Shown here piece after piece: positions 19,335 to 28,680 of a DNA stretch of 41,527 nt. The DNA is from Bacteroidales bacterium (GTDB lineage: Bacteria; Bacteroidota; Bacteroidia; Bacteroidales; JAADJA01). The translations under genes were made by a program, and so were the position numbers. The notes under the pieces were generated by a model. The model was not told the origin of the DNA. It saw only the letters and a list, made by a program, of their open reading frames with translations, and made no database searches. The stretch's first letter is position 1. The number at the start of each line of letters is the position of its first letter. The DNA lies in the NCBI GenBank assembly GCA_021740645.1, contig JAIOZL010000043.1, forward strand, positions 1-41,527, written 5' to 3'.

Positions 19335-19350
19335 ATTAAAGATTCGTATT

Positions 19351-20736
19351 ATGAATATTGCAATTATAGGTACCGGTTATGTAGGATTAGTAACTGGTAC
19401 ATGTTTGGCGGAAACAGGTGCAATAGTGCATTGCGTGGATATCGACAAACAAAAGATTGAAAATTTAAAAGAGGGAATTATACCAATTTATGAACCCGGC
19501 CTCGAACCCCTGGTCAAAAAAAATGTTTCCAAAAACAGGCTATTTTTTACTACAGACCTGAAGTCGATTATTAATGAATGTGAAGCCGTTTTTATTGCTG
19601 TAGGTACTCCACCAGATGAGGATGGAAGTGCTGACCTTAGTCATGTGTTAGCTGTGGCTTCGGATATTGGTAAGTTTATCAATGACTATCTGCTCGTGGT
19701 TACCAAGAGTACTGTCCCTATAGGAACAGCAGAAAAAGTAAAAAGAGCTATTCAAAAAGAACTTAAGGCCCGCAATCAAGATATTAATTTTGATGTCGCT
19801 TCTAATCCTGAGTTTCTAAAAGAAGGGGACGCAGTGAGTGACTTTCTCAAACCCGATAGGATTGTAATTGGGACTGAAACAATAAAAGCAGAAAAGATAC
19901 TAAAAAGGCTTTACAAACCTTTCCTTCTTAACGGTCATCCTTTGATCTTTATGAATATCCCTTCCGCTGAACTTACAAAGTATACAGCCAATGCCATGTT
20001 GGCTACAAAAATCAGTTTTATAAATGATATTGCTAACCTCAGCGAAATAGTAGGCGCAGATATTGACATGGTAAGAAAGGGAATAGGAAGTGATTCAAGA
20101 ATAGGAAATAAATTCATCTATCCCGGCGCCGGTTATGGTGGGTCGTGCTTCCCTAAAGATGTAAAAGCCCTTGTGAACACAGCGAAGGCGAATAAATACC
20201 CACTCAGGATTTTACAGGCAGTAGAAGATGTGAACCAGGATCAGAAGCTTGTTTTGTTTCATAAATTAAAAGACCACTTTAACGGTAACCTTCGTGGCAA
20301 AACCATTGGAATTTGGGGCCTCTCATTTAAACCCGGCACGGACGATATGCGTGAGGCGCCTTCCCTGGTATTGATTGAAAAAATACTGGAAGAAGGAGGA
20401 AGAGTAAAAGCTTATGACCCGGTAGCAACCAGGGAAGCAAAACATATTTTGGGTGAAATTATTGAATACACCCCTGATATGTATGAAGCCGCCATGGATG
20501 CAGATGCGCTTATACTGGTTACAGAGTGGAGTGAATTCAGGATTCCAAACTACAAGATCCTGAAAAAGTTGATGAACCAGCTATTAATTTTTGATGGCCG
20601 TAATATTTATGATCCGGAAGAAATGAAAGAATTTGGCTTTACTTATTATAGTATTGGCCGGAAAACGGTAAATCTAAAAGAAAAGACCAAAAAACAGTCC
20701 TTTTCCCTGGAGAGCATTCCATTGAACTTTTTATAA
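19351..20736 (+). CDS. ugd: UDP-glucose 6-dehydrogenase
   Basis: This 461-aa enzyme oxidises UDP-glucose to UDP-glucuronate with two NAD+. It has an N-terminal Rossmann motif (IAIIGTGYVGLVTG), EPGLEPLV, GTPPDEDGSADL, KSTVPIGT and NPEFLKEGDAVSDF. The catalytic Cys266 lies in GYGGSCFPKD, and the C-terminal domain has GLSFKPGTDDMREAPS. All key motifs are intact. About 20 extra residues at the C-terminus exceed the usual family length. A longer open frame back to 19219 overlaps the previous gene; the Rossmann strand starts directly at ATG 19351, so that start is clear. Its presence points to uronic acid in the polysaccharide or to a precursor for other sugars. Confidence 0.95.
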   Translation: MNIAIIGTGYVGLVTGTCLAETGAIVHCVDIDKQKIENLKEGIIPIYEPGLEPLVKKNVSKNRLFFTTDLKSIINECEAVFIAVGTPPDEDGSADLSHVLAVASDIGKFINDYLLVVTKSTVPIGTAEKVKRAIQKELKARNQDINFDVASNPEFLKEGDAVSDFLKPDRIVIGTETIKAEKILKRLYKPFLLNGHPLIFMNIPSAELTKYTANAMLATKISFINDIANLSEIVGADIDMVRKGIGSDSRIGNKFIYPGAGYGGSCFPKDVKALVNTAKANKYPLRILQAVEDVNQDQKLVLFHKLKDHFNGNLRGKTIGIWGLSFKPGTDDMREAPSLVLIEKILEEGGRVKAYDPVATREAKHILGEIIEYTPDMYEAAMDADALILVTEWSEFRIPNYKILKKLMNQLLIFDGRNIYDPEEMKEFGFTYYSIGRKTVNLKEKTKKQSFSLESIPLNFL

Positions 20737-20745
20737 AGACGAATT

Positions 20746-21696
20746 ATGCCGCAAAGTCAAAAAATACCACAAACGGATAAATACCCATTGGTTTCCATAG
20801 TCACTGTTAATTTCAACCAGGCTGTGGTTACCTGTGAGTTTTTAAATTCTATGCGGCATATTACCTATCAAAATATTGAAATAATTGTAGTAGACAATGG
20901 GTCGAAGGAACCGGTGGACAACATCGAACGTGATTACCCGGAGGTGAAGTTGATTAAAAGCATGAAAAACCTTGGCTTCGCAGGAGGAAATAATCTTGGG
21001 ATTGATGAAGCCAAAGGCAAGCATCTTCTTTTTATCAATAACGATACGGAAGTAGAAGCCGGTTTCCTTGAACCACTGGTTCAATTGCTTGAAAATAATT
21101 CTTTGGCAGGCATGGTTAGCCCAAAAATTAAGTTCTACCATCAACCTGAGGTAATTCAATATGCCGGATATGGAAAAATTAATCCATATACCCTCAGGAT
21201 GCATGGATTAGGCTATAATCAAAAAGATGATGGGCAGTTTGATAACATCACAGAAACTCACTTTGCTCATGGTTGTGCGATGATGATCCCACGAACTGTA
21301 ATTGACCAGGTTGGTAAAATGCCGGAGCTCTATTTTTTATACTATGAAGAACACGACTGGAGCACACGGATCAAAGAAGCAGGGTATAAAATTTACTATC
21401 AGCCCCAATCTGTGGTACTTCATAAGGAATCCGTTTCAACGGGTAAAGCAAGTACCCTCAAAACATACTATTTTACACGGAACAGAATGCTTTTCTGGCG
21501 AAGGAATATTCGGGGAAATTTGGCTGTACTTTCTTTTTTCTATCTTACACTTATCGCGATACCTAAAAACTTCCTGATTTTCCTCTTAAGCTTTAAATTT
21601 AAGCACCTTAAAGCCTACAATAAAGCCATTTACTGGCATGTGAAAAACATCCATAAAAAATATAAGATCCCTTTGAAAGGATTTACATTTTACTGA
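20746..21696 (+). CDS. Family 2 glycosyltransferase (WbbL/rhamnosyltransferase-like)
   Basis: This 316-aa protein has the GT2 start VSIVTVNFNQ, VVDNGS, then NLGFAGGNNLGI and FINNDTEV (DxE-type site at about 100-102). The FAGGNN signature is typical of WbbL-like rhamnosyltransferases and relatives. LYYEEHDWSTRIKEAGY supplies the catalytic acidic region. The C-terminal third holds a hydrophobic stretch near 260-280, so it may associate with the membrane. It starts 9 bp after ugd in the context GACGAATT. Rhamnose specificity is only a family hint; no dTDP-rhamnose genes are in the window. Confidence 0.85.
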   Translation: MPQSQKIPQTDKYPLVSIVTVNFNQAVVTCEFLNSMRHITYQNIEIIVVDNGSKEPVDNIERDYPEVKLIKSMKNLGFAGGNNLGIDEAKGKHLLFINNDTEVEAGFLEPLVQLLENNSLAGMVSPKIKFYHQPEVIQYAGYGKINPYTLRMHGLGYNQKDDGQFDNITETHFAHGCAMMIPRTVIDQVGKMPELYFLYYEEHDWSTRIKEAGYKIYYQPQSVVLHKESVSTGKASTLKTYYFTRNRMLFWRRNIRGNLAVLSFFYLTLIAIPKNFLIFLLSFKFKHLKAYNKAIYWHVKNIHKKYKIPLKGFTFY

Positions 21697-21757
21697 AAGT
21701 GGATTAGTTTGTAAAAATATTCCAACGAAGCAAAAGATCTAAAACCCAAAAGAATCG

Positions 21758-22966
21758 ATGATCACATTATGGTTAATATTGCATCTAATTGAAATCCTGA
21801 TATTCGGATATCTCGCATTTTCTGCACTGTATATCTTTATATTCAGTTTTGCCGGATTGTTTTATACCGAACAAACCCTTCGGGATAAAGCTTACCGAAA
21901 AATTGCAGTATTAATCCCAGGCTTTCGCGAAGATGCTGTAATTGTGGATGTGGCAAATCAAGCCCTTGCCCAGGTCTACCCGAAGGATATGTTTGATGTA
22001 GTAATTATTGCAGATTCATTCAGGCAGGATACTATTGAGAAATTAAAAGAGCTGCCCATCAGGCTGATTGAAGTAAGTTTTGAAAAAAGCACCAAATCCA
22101 AAGCTCTAAATAAGGCCCTGGAGATTTTGCCGGAAGCTTATGACATCTGCGTAATTTTAGATGCTGACAATATCATGCAGGACGATTTCCTTAAAAAAAT
22201 AAATAATCAGTTTTCAGATACTGTCAGGATAATTCAAAGCCACAGAGTCGCAAAAAACAGCAATACGAAATTCGCCATTCTGGATGCTGTCAGTGAAGAG
22301 ATCAACAATCACATTTTCAGAAAAGGGCACAGGGTTATGGGCTTGTCCTCTGCATTGATTGGCTCCGGAATGGCTTTTGATTATGTGCTTTTTAAATCCT
22401 ATATGGCAGATATTAAAGCCATCGGAGGCTTTGACAAAGAGCTTGAGCTAACCTTATTAAACGACAGGATTAAAATTCATTATAACAATAATGCCCTTGT
22501 TTATGATGAAAAGATCCAAAAGTCAGCGGATTTTACAGGACAAAGGCGGCGGTGGTTGTCGGCCCAATTTATCTATTTTGGGCAATTCTTTAAACAAAGC
22601 CTGATACAGCTATTTAAAAAGGGAAACCTGGATATGTTCGATAAGTTACTTCAGATGGCTTTGCTACCCCGAATACTATTGATCGGCCTAAGCCTTATTA
22701 TCAATATGTTTATCGCTTTGGTAGCAATCATTATTCAACCAGAAACCTGGGCAATCTGGATCCATCCTGAACCCTGGCTTTGGATGTTGCTGTTAGGTAC
22801 AATAATTTTATCATTACTGTTTTCAATTCCAGCCAGATTATACAATCAAAATACCTTCAAAGCCATTATGAGCCTGCCTAAAGGATTTTTATTGATGTTC
22901 CGATCGTTGGTGAAGATTAAAGGGGCAAATAAAAAATTTATTCACACCCAACACGGACAAACCTAA
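21758..22966 (+). CDS. Membrane-bound GT2 glycosyltransferase (processive-type motif)
   Basis: This 402-aa protein has an N-terminal membrane segment (about 8-35), a GT-A domain with IAVLIPGFRED and ILDADN (Asp135/Asp137), and QRRRW at 262-266. Two or more membrane helices follow (about 300-370). QxxRW is the motif of processive enzymes such as cellulose and hyaluronan synthases, though it also occurs in non-processive membrane GT2s. Length and layout resemble short cellulose-synthase-like glycosyltransferases of exopolysaccharide loci. It is separated from the previous gene by 61 bp with no terminator visible. Confidence 0.82.
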   Translation: MITLWLILHLIEILIFGYLAFSALYIFIFSFAGLFYTEQTLRDKAYRKIAVLIPGFREDAVIVDVANQALAQVYPKDMFDVVIIADSFRQDTIEKLKELPIRLIEVSFEKSTKSKALNKALEILPEAYDICVILDADNIMQDDFLKKINNQFSDTVRIIQSHRVAKNSNTKFAILDAVSEEINNHIFRKGHRVMGLSSALIGSGMAFDYVLFKSYMADIKAIGGFDKELELTLLNDRIKIHYNNNALVYDEKIQKSADFTGQRRRWLSAQFIYFGQFFKQSLIQLFKKGNLDMFDKLLQMALLPRILLIGLSLIINMFIALVAIIIQPETWAIWIHPEPWLWMLLLGTIILSLLFSIPARLYNQNTFKAIMSLPKGFLLMFRSLVKIKGANKKFIHTQHGQT

Positions 22967-22976
22967 AAAGAAGGAT

Positions 22977-24794
22977 ATGAAGTTTTTTGGTTTTTTTAAT
23001 AATAAAATTAATGCTTATAAAATCCCCAAAGGATTTATCAACTATCATGGATTGTATGCAGATGAATCTCCTGAGATGACATGTATAGAAGATTACCGTC
23101 TATTTTTATGGGGGAAAGTGTATCAATTACTCGGGAAGGAAAAATACATCGGAATTAGTAACCAGGATATTCGAACCATCCTGGAAACATATATGGAAAT
23201 AGGTTCAGAAGCCTTTAATATTCTGGATGGCGACTTTATCTGCCTGATAATTTTCAAGGATGAAATTAAGATATTCAGGGATTTTAAAGGTACAGGGCCA
23301 CAGGTATTTTACACCAATGATATTTATTCCAATTCTTTCAGAATAATCACATCTCTCACAAAAGAATCTCTTGATCCCGACATGCAACAGCTATCTTTAT
23401 TCCTCAAGTATGGTTTTTTGTCACCGGGAAAATCAGGAATTGAAGGGATTAAAAGGCTGGAAGCAGGCCATATGCTTACATACGGCCACAACACGGTTCG
23501 TACTGAATCGTACATTGAGCCCGGTATCATCTATTCAAAAAGTGTAATGAGTATGTCAGAAGAGGAATTGTCAAACATTTATTCCGGCCTTCATGCTGAA
23601 TCAATCAGACACCGGGTAGCTGGTAAAAGGAAAGTTGGCCTCCTGTTAAGTGGCGGCTATGACTCGGGAGGAAACCTGGCAAGTTTAAGAAGTTTTTACA
23701 ATGGAAATGTGAACAGCTATACCATAAGCTTTAAAGATAATCCACACAGTGAGTTAGAATATGTGAAGATTCTGTCACAAGAATTTAACGCCACATTAAA
23801 ACACTACGAAATTAACGGTTCCGAGCTCTCTTTTCTGCCGGAAATTATTGACCATGTGGGAACACCCTTCCAGGAAAGCGGACTAATGATCAATTACCTG
23901 GTGATGAAAATGGCAGCGAAAGATAAAATGGATGTAATCCTGGGAGGCGATGGCAACGACCAGCTGTTTGGAACAGCCAGCAAAGAAATTGCCTTAAAAA
24001 CTTTCGCCAATACAACCGGAATGTTTGTAATACAAGCTCTGTTTAAAGCGACATTAGGTAATAAGGAAAGCTCCACATTGCTCAAAAAATTAAACTTTTA
24101 TAATGATAAAATTCACAAGATAACTTACCCCGACCATTGGGGATTTAATAATAACCATTTGAATCATAAGTTAAATGACAAAGACTTATTTCAATTGAAT
24201 ATTGGCTTTTCAACTTCTTTTAAAGAGTTGTATGAAATGCGCCGAAAAAATGTAGACATCCCGGTTACAGCTATCAATGTGATATTATATAAAGCTTCTA
24301 AAATGGCAGAAATGTTTAATGTGCCTCTTACCTATCCCTATTTTTCAAAAAGTGTATTTGATTTTGTAAATAGCCTGCCAACTTCTTTAAAAATTAAAGG
24401 AGGTTTTACACATCAGCTTAAAGGTAGAGGCATTTCAAAATATTTGCATAAAAAAACGTATATGGATAAACTACCCGAAAGCATTACTCAACGTAAGAAG
24501 CAGGGTGGTTTTGTACCCCTTTCATTATTCTTTTTAGATGAACACAGAAACGATGATTTGTTTAATTTCATTAAATCATCCCCTCTACTAAAATCACTTT
24601 TAAAAAATAGTGATTCTACAATTGATTCCCTAAAAACAGCAATGCGGGATAAAAGCACCTGGTTCTGGTACCAACAGGTTTACTATTCCAGGTTATTTAA
24701 CTTACTGGCTATTGCAATTTGGGAAAAACTTTTCCTTGAACGTAACCCGGCTGATGCCATTAATCTCTACTCCAATGAAAATAAGATTAGTTAA
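22977..24794 (+). CDS. Asparagine-synthetase-like amidotransferase
   Basis: This 605-aa protein has the class II glutamine amidotransferase plus synthetase layout. The ATP-pyrophosphatase loop is SGGYDS (225-230), and the second conserved block is GGDGNDQLFG. The N-terminal domain (about 1-200) keeps the fold pattern (FNILDGDFICLIIF, FRDFKGTGPQVFY) but starts MKFFGF. It therefore lacks the Cys2 nucleophile needed to release ammonia from glutamine. It may use free ammonia or another amine, or activate a carboxylate for a different acceptor. In polysaccharide loci, relatives amidate uronic acids, which fits with ugd upstream (inference). Its 3' end overlaps the next gene by 20 bp. Confidence 0.82.
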   Translation: MKFFGFFNNKINAYKIPKGFINYHGLYADESPEMTCIEDYRLFLWGKVYQLLGKEKYIGISNQDIRTILETYMEIGSEAFNILDGDFICLIIFKDEIKIFRDFKGTGPQVFYTNDIYSNSFRIITSLTKESLDPDMQQLSLFLKYGFLSPGKSGIEGIKRLEAGHMLTYGHNTVRTESYIEPGIIYSKSVMSMSEEELSNIYSGLHAESIRHRVAGKRKVGLLLSGGYDSGGNLASLRSFYNGNVNSYTISFKDNPHSELEYVKILSQEFNATLKHYEINGSELSFLPEIIDHVGTPFQESGLMINYLVMKMAAKDKMDVILGGDGNDQLFGTASKEIALKTFANTTGMFVIQALFKATLGNKESSTLLKKLNFYNDKIHKITYPDHWGFNNNHLNHKLNDKDLFQLNIGFSTSFKELYEMRRKNVDIPVTAINVILYKASKMAEMFNVPLTYPYFSKSVFDFVNSLPTSLKIKGGFTHQLKGRGISKYLHKKTYMDKLPESITQRKKQGGFVPLSLFFLDEHRNDDLFNFIKSSPLLKSLLKNSDSTIDSLKTAMRDKSTWFWYQQVYYSRLFNLLAIAIWEKLFLERNPADAINLYSNENKIS

Positions 24795-25434
24795 ACAAAG
24801 AGTTTGTTACCGTCTCACTTTTTCGGGTTGGGTTCTGATAATAGGATTGAACTCTCTTTTGGTATTTTTTACGCTAAAATACATATCTACATTTTTAGTA
24901 GTGAACAAACCTCTCACTACAGAAATCCTGGTGGTGGATGGCTTATTGCCAGGATATGCCTACGATAGTATTGTAAAACTAATTAAAAAAGAGGATTATA
25001 AATACTTGATAACAACGGGTGTGGATGTGGATTACACCTTTAACTCAAATGAACAATTTAACATTGCCGATTTTTCCTATAAAATACTGAATACAAAAAA
25101 AATTGAAAACTGTCAATTACTCTCTGCACCGGCTCATTTTATAGACCGTGACCGAACTTATTCTTCCGCAGTTGCTTTAAGAGAATGGTTTATCACTCAA
25201 AGGATTTTCCCGGGTAAAATCAATGTAGTGTCGTTCAGCTGTCATTCACGGCGCACCTGGGTTCTTTATCGAAAAGCATTTAACGATTTTGCAGAAGTGG
25301 GAATTATTTCTGTAAAAGATCAGAGTTATGACTATGCCAGATGGTATTATTACAGCCGGGGGGTGAGGCAGGTGTTAAGCGAAACCATTGGATATGTCTA
25401 TTCCATTATTTTTTTTCATCCCAAAAAGAAATAG
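24775..25434 (+). CDS. YdcF/DUF218-like membrane-anchored protein
   Basis: This protein of about 219 aa has one N-terminal membrane helix (about residues 17-40). Its soluble domain resembles the YdcF/SanA/ElyC (DUF218) family: EILVVDGLLPGYAYD, LITTGVDVD, DRTYSSAVALREW and SFSCHSRRTW. The family has a Rossmann-like fold, and some members occur in cell-envelope and exopolysaccharide clusters; the biochemical role is unclear. ATG at 24775 lies inside the end of the preceding synthetase gene (20-bp overlap), suggesting translational coupling. A longer frame back to 24712 would overlap more and add no domain. Confidence 0.68.
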   Translation: MKIRLVKQRVCYRLTFSGWVLIIGLNSLLVFFTLKYISTFLVVNKPLTTEILVVDGLLPGYAYDSIVKLIKKEDYKYLITTGVDVDYTFNSNEQFNIADFSYKILNTKKIENCQLLSAPAHFIDRDRTYSSAVALREWFITQRIFPGKINVVSFSCHSRRTWVLYRKAFNDFAEVGIISVKDQSYDYARWYYYSRGVRQVLSETIGYVYSIIFFHPKKK

Positions 25435-25437
25435 AAC

Positions 25438-26565
25438 ATGAAAATTGCAATAGAAGGTCAACGGCTTTATCGGCAAAAAAAACACGGAATGGATTTCGTT
25501 GCGCTGGAGCTTATTCGTAATCTCCAAAAAATTGACAAAGAGAATGAATATTTCGTTTTTGTAAAACCTGATAAAGATAAATGCCTGAAAGATTCTGAGA
25601 ATTTCCATATTATTGAACTGGAGGGGAAAACTTACCCCATTTGGGAACAATGGGCTTTACCCAGGGCAGTTCGAAACTATGGTTGTGACCTTTTACATTG
25701 CACCAGCAATACCGCACCGGTAACCCAAAGTTTTCCGCAGGTAGTTACCGTACATGATATTATTTATCTCGAAAGCATAAGCATTTTTAAAAAAGGAGGC
25801 ACACTTTACCAGAAAATGGGGAATATGTACAGGCGTTGGAATGTGCCTAAAGTGATTAACCTGGCTAAGGCCGTAATTACGGTTTCTGAATTTGAAAAAA
25901 CAACGATGGTCAAAAAGTTTCCCGGACATGCAGAAAAAATCCATGCCATCTATAATGGAGTGAGTGAACATTTTCAGCCCATAAATGACAAGGATGAATT
26001 ACTTCAAATGAAAAGGAAGTACAACTTGCCCGATCAATTTATTTTCTATTTAGGCAATACCGACCCCAAGAAAAATACGCCGAATGTGCTCAAGGCTTAC
26101 GGGGAATATGTAAACCAGGTAGCCTCACCCCTACCCCTTGTCATGATCGACCTGGGTGCTGATTTTATGGCCCGTTGCCTGAAAGAAAACAATACGCCAG
26201 ATCTGATGGATCACATCCAGATTTCAGGCTATATCGAAAATACTGATTTACCGGCCATTTACAGCGCAGCCGATTTGTTCCTGTATCCTTCCTTGCGTGA
26301 AAGTTTTGGAATTCCGGCACTTGAAGCCATGCGCTGCGGGGCACCGGTACTTACTTCCAATACGTCGTCGATGCCTGAAGTTTCAGGGAATGCAGCCTTC
26401 TATGTTGATCCCTTTAAACCGGAAGAAATTACAGCCGGAATTATAAAAATTTTAAATAATAAAGCGCTCAGAGACGAGATGATCTTAAAAGGATATCAGC
26501 GAGCGGCCGTCTTTTCATGGACAAAAATGGCCAGGGAGGTTCTTGAACTTTATAAAAATATTTAA
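25438..26565 (+). CDS. Family 4 glycosyltransferase
   Basis: This 375-aa GT-B enzyme has an N-terminal acceptor domain (MKIAIEGQRLYRQKKHGMDF, LLHCTSN, TVHDIIY) and a C-terminal nucleotide-sugar domain with FYLGNTDPKKN, the PSLRESFGIPALEAMRCG block (E-x7-E region) and FYVDPFKPEEI. The glycine in the HG stretch near residues 16-17 corresponds to the donor-phosphate loop. It adds a sugar with retention of configuration. It begins 3 bp after the previous stop, so the two genes are tightly linked. Confidence 0.88.
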   Translation: MKIAIEGQRLYRQKKHGMDFVALELIRNLQKIDKENEYFVFVKPDKDKCLKDSENFHIIELEGKTYPIWEQWALPRAVRNYGCDLLHCTSNTAPVTQSFPQVVTVHDIIYLESISIFKKGGTLYQKMGNMYRRWNVPKVINLAKAVITVSEFEKTTMVKKFPGHAEKIHAIYNGVSEHFQPINDKDELLQMKRKYNLPDQFIFYLGNTDPKKNTPNVLKAYGEYVNQVASPLPLVMIDLGADFMARCLKENNTPDLMDHIQISGYIENTDLPAIYSAADLFLYPSLRESFGIPALEAMRCGAPVLTSNTSSMPEVSGNAAFYVDPFKPEEITAGIIKILNNKALRDEMILKGYQRAAVFSWTKMAREVLELYKNI

Positions 26566-26576
26566 GCTGCAAGCCT

Positions 26577-27791
26577 ATGATTAAAAATAAAGACATAGTT
26601 GTAATAGGTATCCAGCCGTGGGATATTAAAATTGGGAGCAATTGTAAAAACATTGCTACTGAGTTTTCTAAAAATAACCGTGTCCTTTACGTAAATGCTC
26701 CCCTCGACAGGGGTACAATGATCAAGGAAAAAGACTCAGAGAAAGTAAAAACAAGTCTTGACGTAATCAATAAAAAGACTGAGGGGTTGATTCAGATAAA
26801 TGAAAACATGTGGAATCTGTATCCCGAAACAATTATTGAATCAAGCAACTGGCTGCCAAAAGGAAAACTATTTGACCTTATAAATAAAAGAAATAATAAA
26901 AAATTTGCCCGCTCAATAGAACAAGCAACTATTCGATTGGGGTTTAAAGACTACCTGCTATTCAACGACCAGCATATGTTCCTTGGTTTTTACCTAAAGG
27001 AAATGCTCAATCCTTTGATGTACATTTATTATATGCGTGACAACCTGATTAAAAACCCCTATTGGAAAAAGCATGGTACCCGGATAGAAGCCTTGCTGAT
27101 TCAAAAAGCAGATTTGGTAACCAATAACTCTTTATTGTATACCGAGTATGGAGCTAAATATAATAAGGCTTCCTATATGGTCGGACAGGGATGCGATACA
27201 TCCTTGTTTTATGATGAGGGAGGGCGCATACCTATAGCCGATGAACTTAAGAAAATTCCAAAACCTATTATTGGTTATGTGGGATACCTGACAAGCCGCC
27301 GGCTTGATATCGGATTACTTGAATTTATGGCAAAAGAACGGCAGGATTGGAACTTCGTGTATGTGGGACCGGAAGATGAGAAGTTTGAATCTTCAGGCTT
27401 GCATACCATGAGCAACGTTCACTTTTTAGGAAGCCGGAATGAACAGGAACTTCCAAAATATGTGAAAGGGTTTGACATCGCAATTAATCCTCAACTTGTT
27501 AACGATGCCACTATCGGTAACTACCCACGGAAAATAGATGAATATCTTGCTATGGGTAAAGCTACATTGGCTACATCAACCAAAGCAATGGAATATTTCA
27601 GGGATGTAACCTATTTAGCAAAAAACCGGGAAGAATATATCGAATTGGCTGAAAAAGCATTAAAGGAGGATTCTCCTGAATTACAAAAAAAGAGGATCGC
27701 TACAGGTAGGCTGCATAGTTGGGAAAACAGTGTAAATGAAATTTATAAAGCCATATTAAAGGAAGCGGAATTTAAAAATATCAGGGTTTAA
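26577..27791 (+). CDS. Glycosyltransferase, TuaH-like GT-B
   Basis: This 404-aa protein starts with IVVIGIQPWDIKIGSNCKNIA, the signature of TuaH-like glycosyltransferases (teichuronic-acid type and related). The second domain has IGYVGYLTSRRLDIGLL, DWNFVYVGPED, VHFLGSRNEQELPKYVKGFDIAINP and the sugar-donor block GNYPRKIDEYLAMGK. It has no membrane segment. It starts 11 bp after the previous GT. Donor and acceptor are unknown. The TuaH resemblance is consistent with a uronic-acid polymer but does not prove it. Confidence 0.8.
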   Translation: MIKNKDIVVIGIQPWDIKIGSNCKNIATEFSKNNRVLYVNAPLDRGTMIKEKDSEKVKTSLDVINKKTEGLIQINENMWNLYPETIIESSNWLPKGKLFDLINKRNNKKFARSIEQATIRLGFKDYLLFNDQHMFLGFYLKEMLNPLMYIYYMRDNLIKNPYWKKHGTRIEALLIQKADLVTNNSLLYTEYGAKYNKASYMVGQGCDTSLFYDEGGRIPIADELKKIPKPIIGYVGYLTSRRLDIGLLEFMAKERQDWNFVYVGPEDEKFESSGLHTMSNVHFLGSRNEQELPKYVKGFDIAINPQLVNDATIGNYPRKIDEYLAMGKATLATSTKAMEYFRDVTYLAKNREEYIELAEKALKEDSPELQKKRIATGRLHSWENSVNEIYKAILKEAEFKNIRV

Positions 27792-27794
27792 ATT

Positions 27795-28412
27795 ATGGGA
27801 ATATCAGCACATATAAAATCTAATCCTAAGGTAAAGGCCTTTGTAATTTGGCTAATTACGCCAAAAAGGAATCCAAGGCCCCGCTGGTATATCCGTTGGT
27901 TGGTGAATCCATTTTTTCACAAAAAAGGGAAAGGGGCCAAAATTCGTCGAAGGTCACGCATTGATGTTTTCCCCTGGAATCGTTTTGAGATTGGCAGACT
28001 TACAACCATCGAAGACTTTTGTACTGTTAATAACGGATCGGGAGAAATTATTCTGGGAGAAAGCGTCCGTGTAGGTATTGGATCTGTATTGATTGGCCCG
28101 GTAAAAATGGGAAATGGATCAGGGCTGGGACAGCACGTATTTGTAGCTGGTTTTAATCACGGTTATAAAGATGGTTCAAAGAATTCAAGCATACAGGCCC
28201 TGGACATTAAACCTACAATTATCGAAGAAGAGGCCCATATAGGTGCCAATTCGGTGGTTGTGGCTGGAGTTACCATTGGCAAACGATCACAGGTCGGAGC
28301 AGGGAGTGTGGTTACTAAAAGTATTCCACCCTTTTCGGTGGCAGTTGGGAACCCGGCAAAAGTGATTAAACGATATGATCAAAAAACGCAAAAATGGATG
28401 AGGGTTGAGTAG
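27795..28412 (+). CDS. Hexapeptide-repeat acyltransferase
   Basis: This 205-aa protein folds as a left-handed beta-helix. Isoleucine-patch repeats run from about residue 60 to 190 ([44 protein letters not shown]), followed by the standard end [19 protein letters not shown] near residue 115 carries the likely catalytic His of WcaF/LacA-type O-acetyltransferases. It probably O-acetylates the polysaccharide or a sugar precursor using acetyl-CoA. It starts 3 bp after the preceding GT, in the context AAATT-ATG. The basic N-terminus (about 1-55) is not part of the helix. Confidence 0.87.
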   Translation: MGISAHIKSNPKVKAFVIWLITPKRNPRPRWYIRWLVNPFFHKKGKGAKIRRRSRIDVFPWNRFEIGRLTTIEDFCTVNNGSGEIILGESVRVGIGSVLIGPVKMGNGSGLGQHVFVAGFNHGYKDGSKNSSIQALDIKPTIIEEEAHIGANSVVVAGVTIGKRSQVGAGSVVTKSIPPFSVAVGNPAKVIKRYDQKTQKWMRVE

Positions 28413-28458
28413 TTTTTGAAATTTATTTGAATTAATGAACATAAATAGTGAAAATAAA

Positions 28459-28643
28459 AACCTGGAGTGATTGCCTGTAAACCGGGTTGCGTAAGCGTCC
28501 TGAAAACAGTGCAAAGCCTTAGGTAGAGTAACCTTTAAAACAAACCCGAAAGAATGGTTACGTATTTATCGATAGAACAGCGCCGGCAGCATGATAGACA
28601 TAATGGGTTAACAGCCCGGCCTGTTCTTGAGATAAATTTTATC
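28459..28643 (+). ncRNA. Candidate structured cis-RNA in the polysaccharide operon
   Basis: The 268-bp gap at 28413-28680 is several times longer than any other gap in the locus and contains strong stems. AACCTGG (28459-28465) pairs with CCGGGTT (28482-28488). GTAACC (28528-28533) pairs with GGTTAC (28556-28561). An 11-bp helix with one bulge joins GAACAG/GCCGG (28575-28586) to CCGGC/CTGTTC (28616-28626). GATAAA/TTTATC forms a small hairpin (28631-28643). AGGT (28521-28524) can also pair with ACCT (28531-28534), which excludes the second stem. I recognise no Rfam family. It could be a riboswitch, a processive antiterminator element or a decayed intron. Pairings were found by eye. Confidence 0.45.
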
Positions 28644-28680
28644 AGGAAGTAAGAGGTATACGTTATAAAAGAAATCGAAT

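Noticed and set aside
28459..28643. Resemblance of GCAAAGCC and GGTAGAGTAACC to parts of a cyclic-di-GMP (GEMM) riboswitch
   Set aside because: The order and spacing of the conserved blocks do not fit the GEMM consensus, so I call the region only an unassigned structured candidate.
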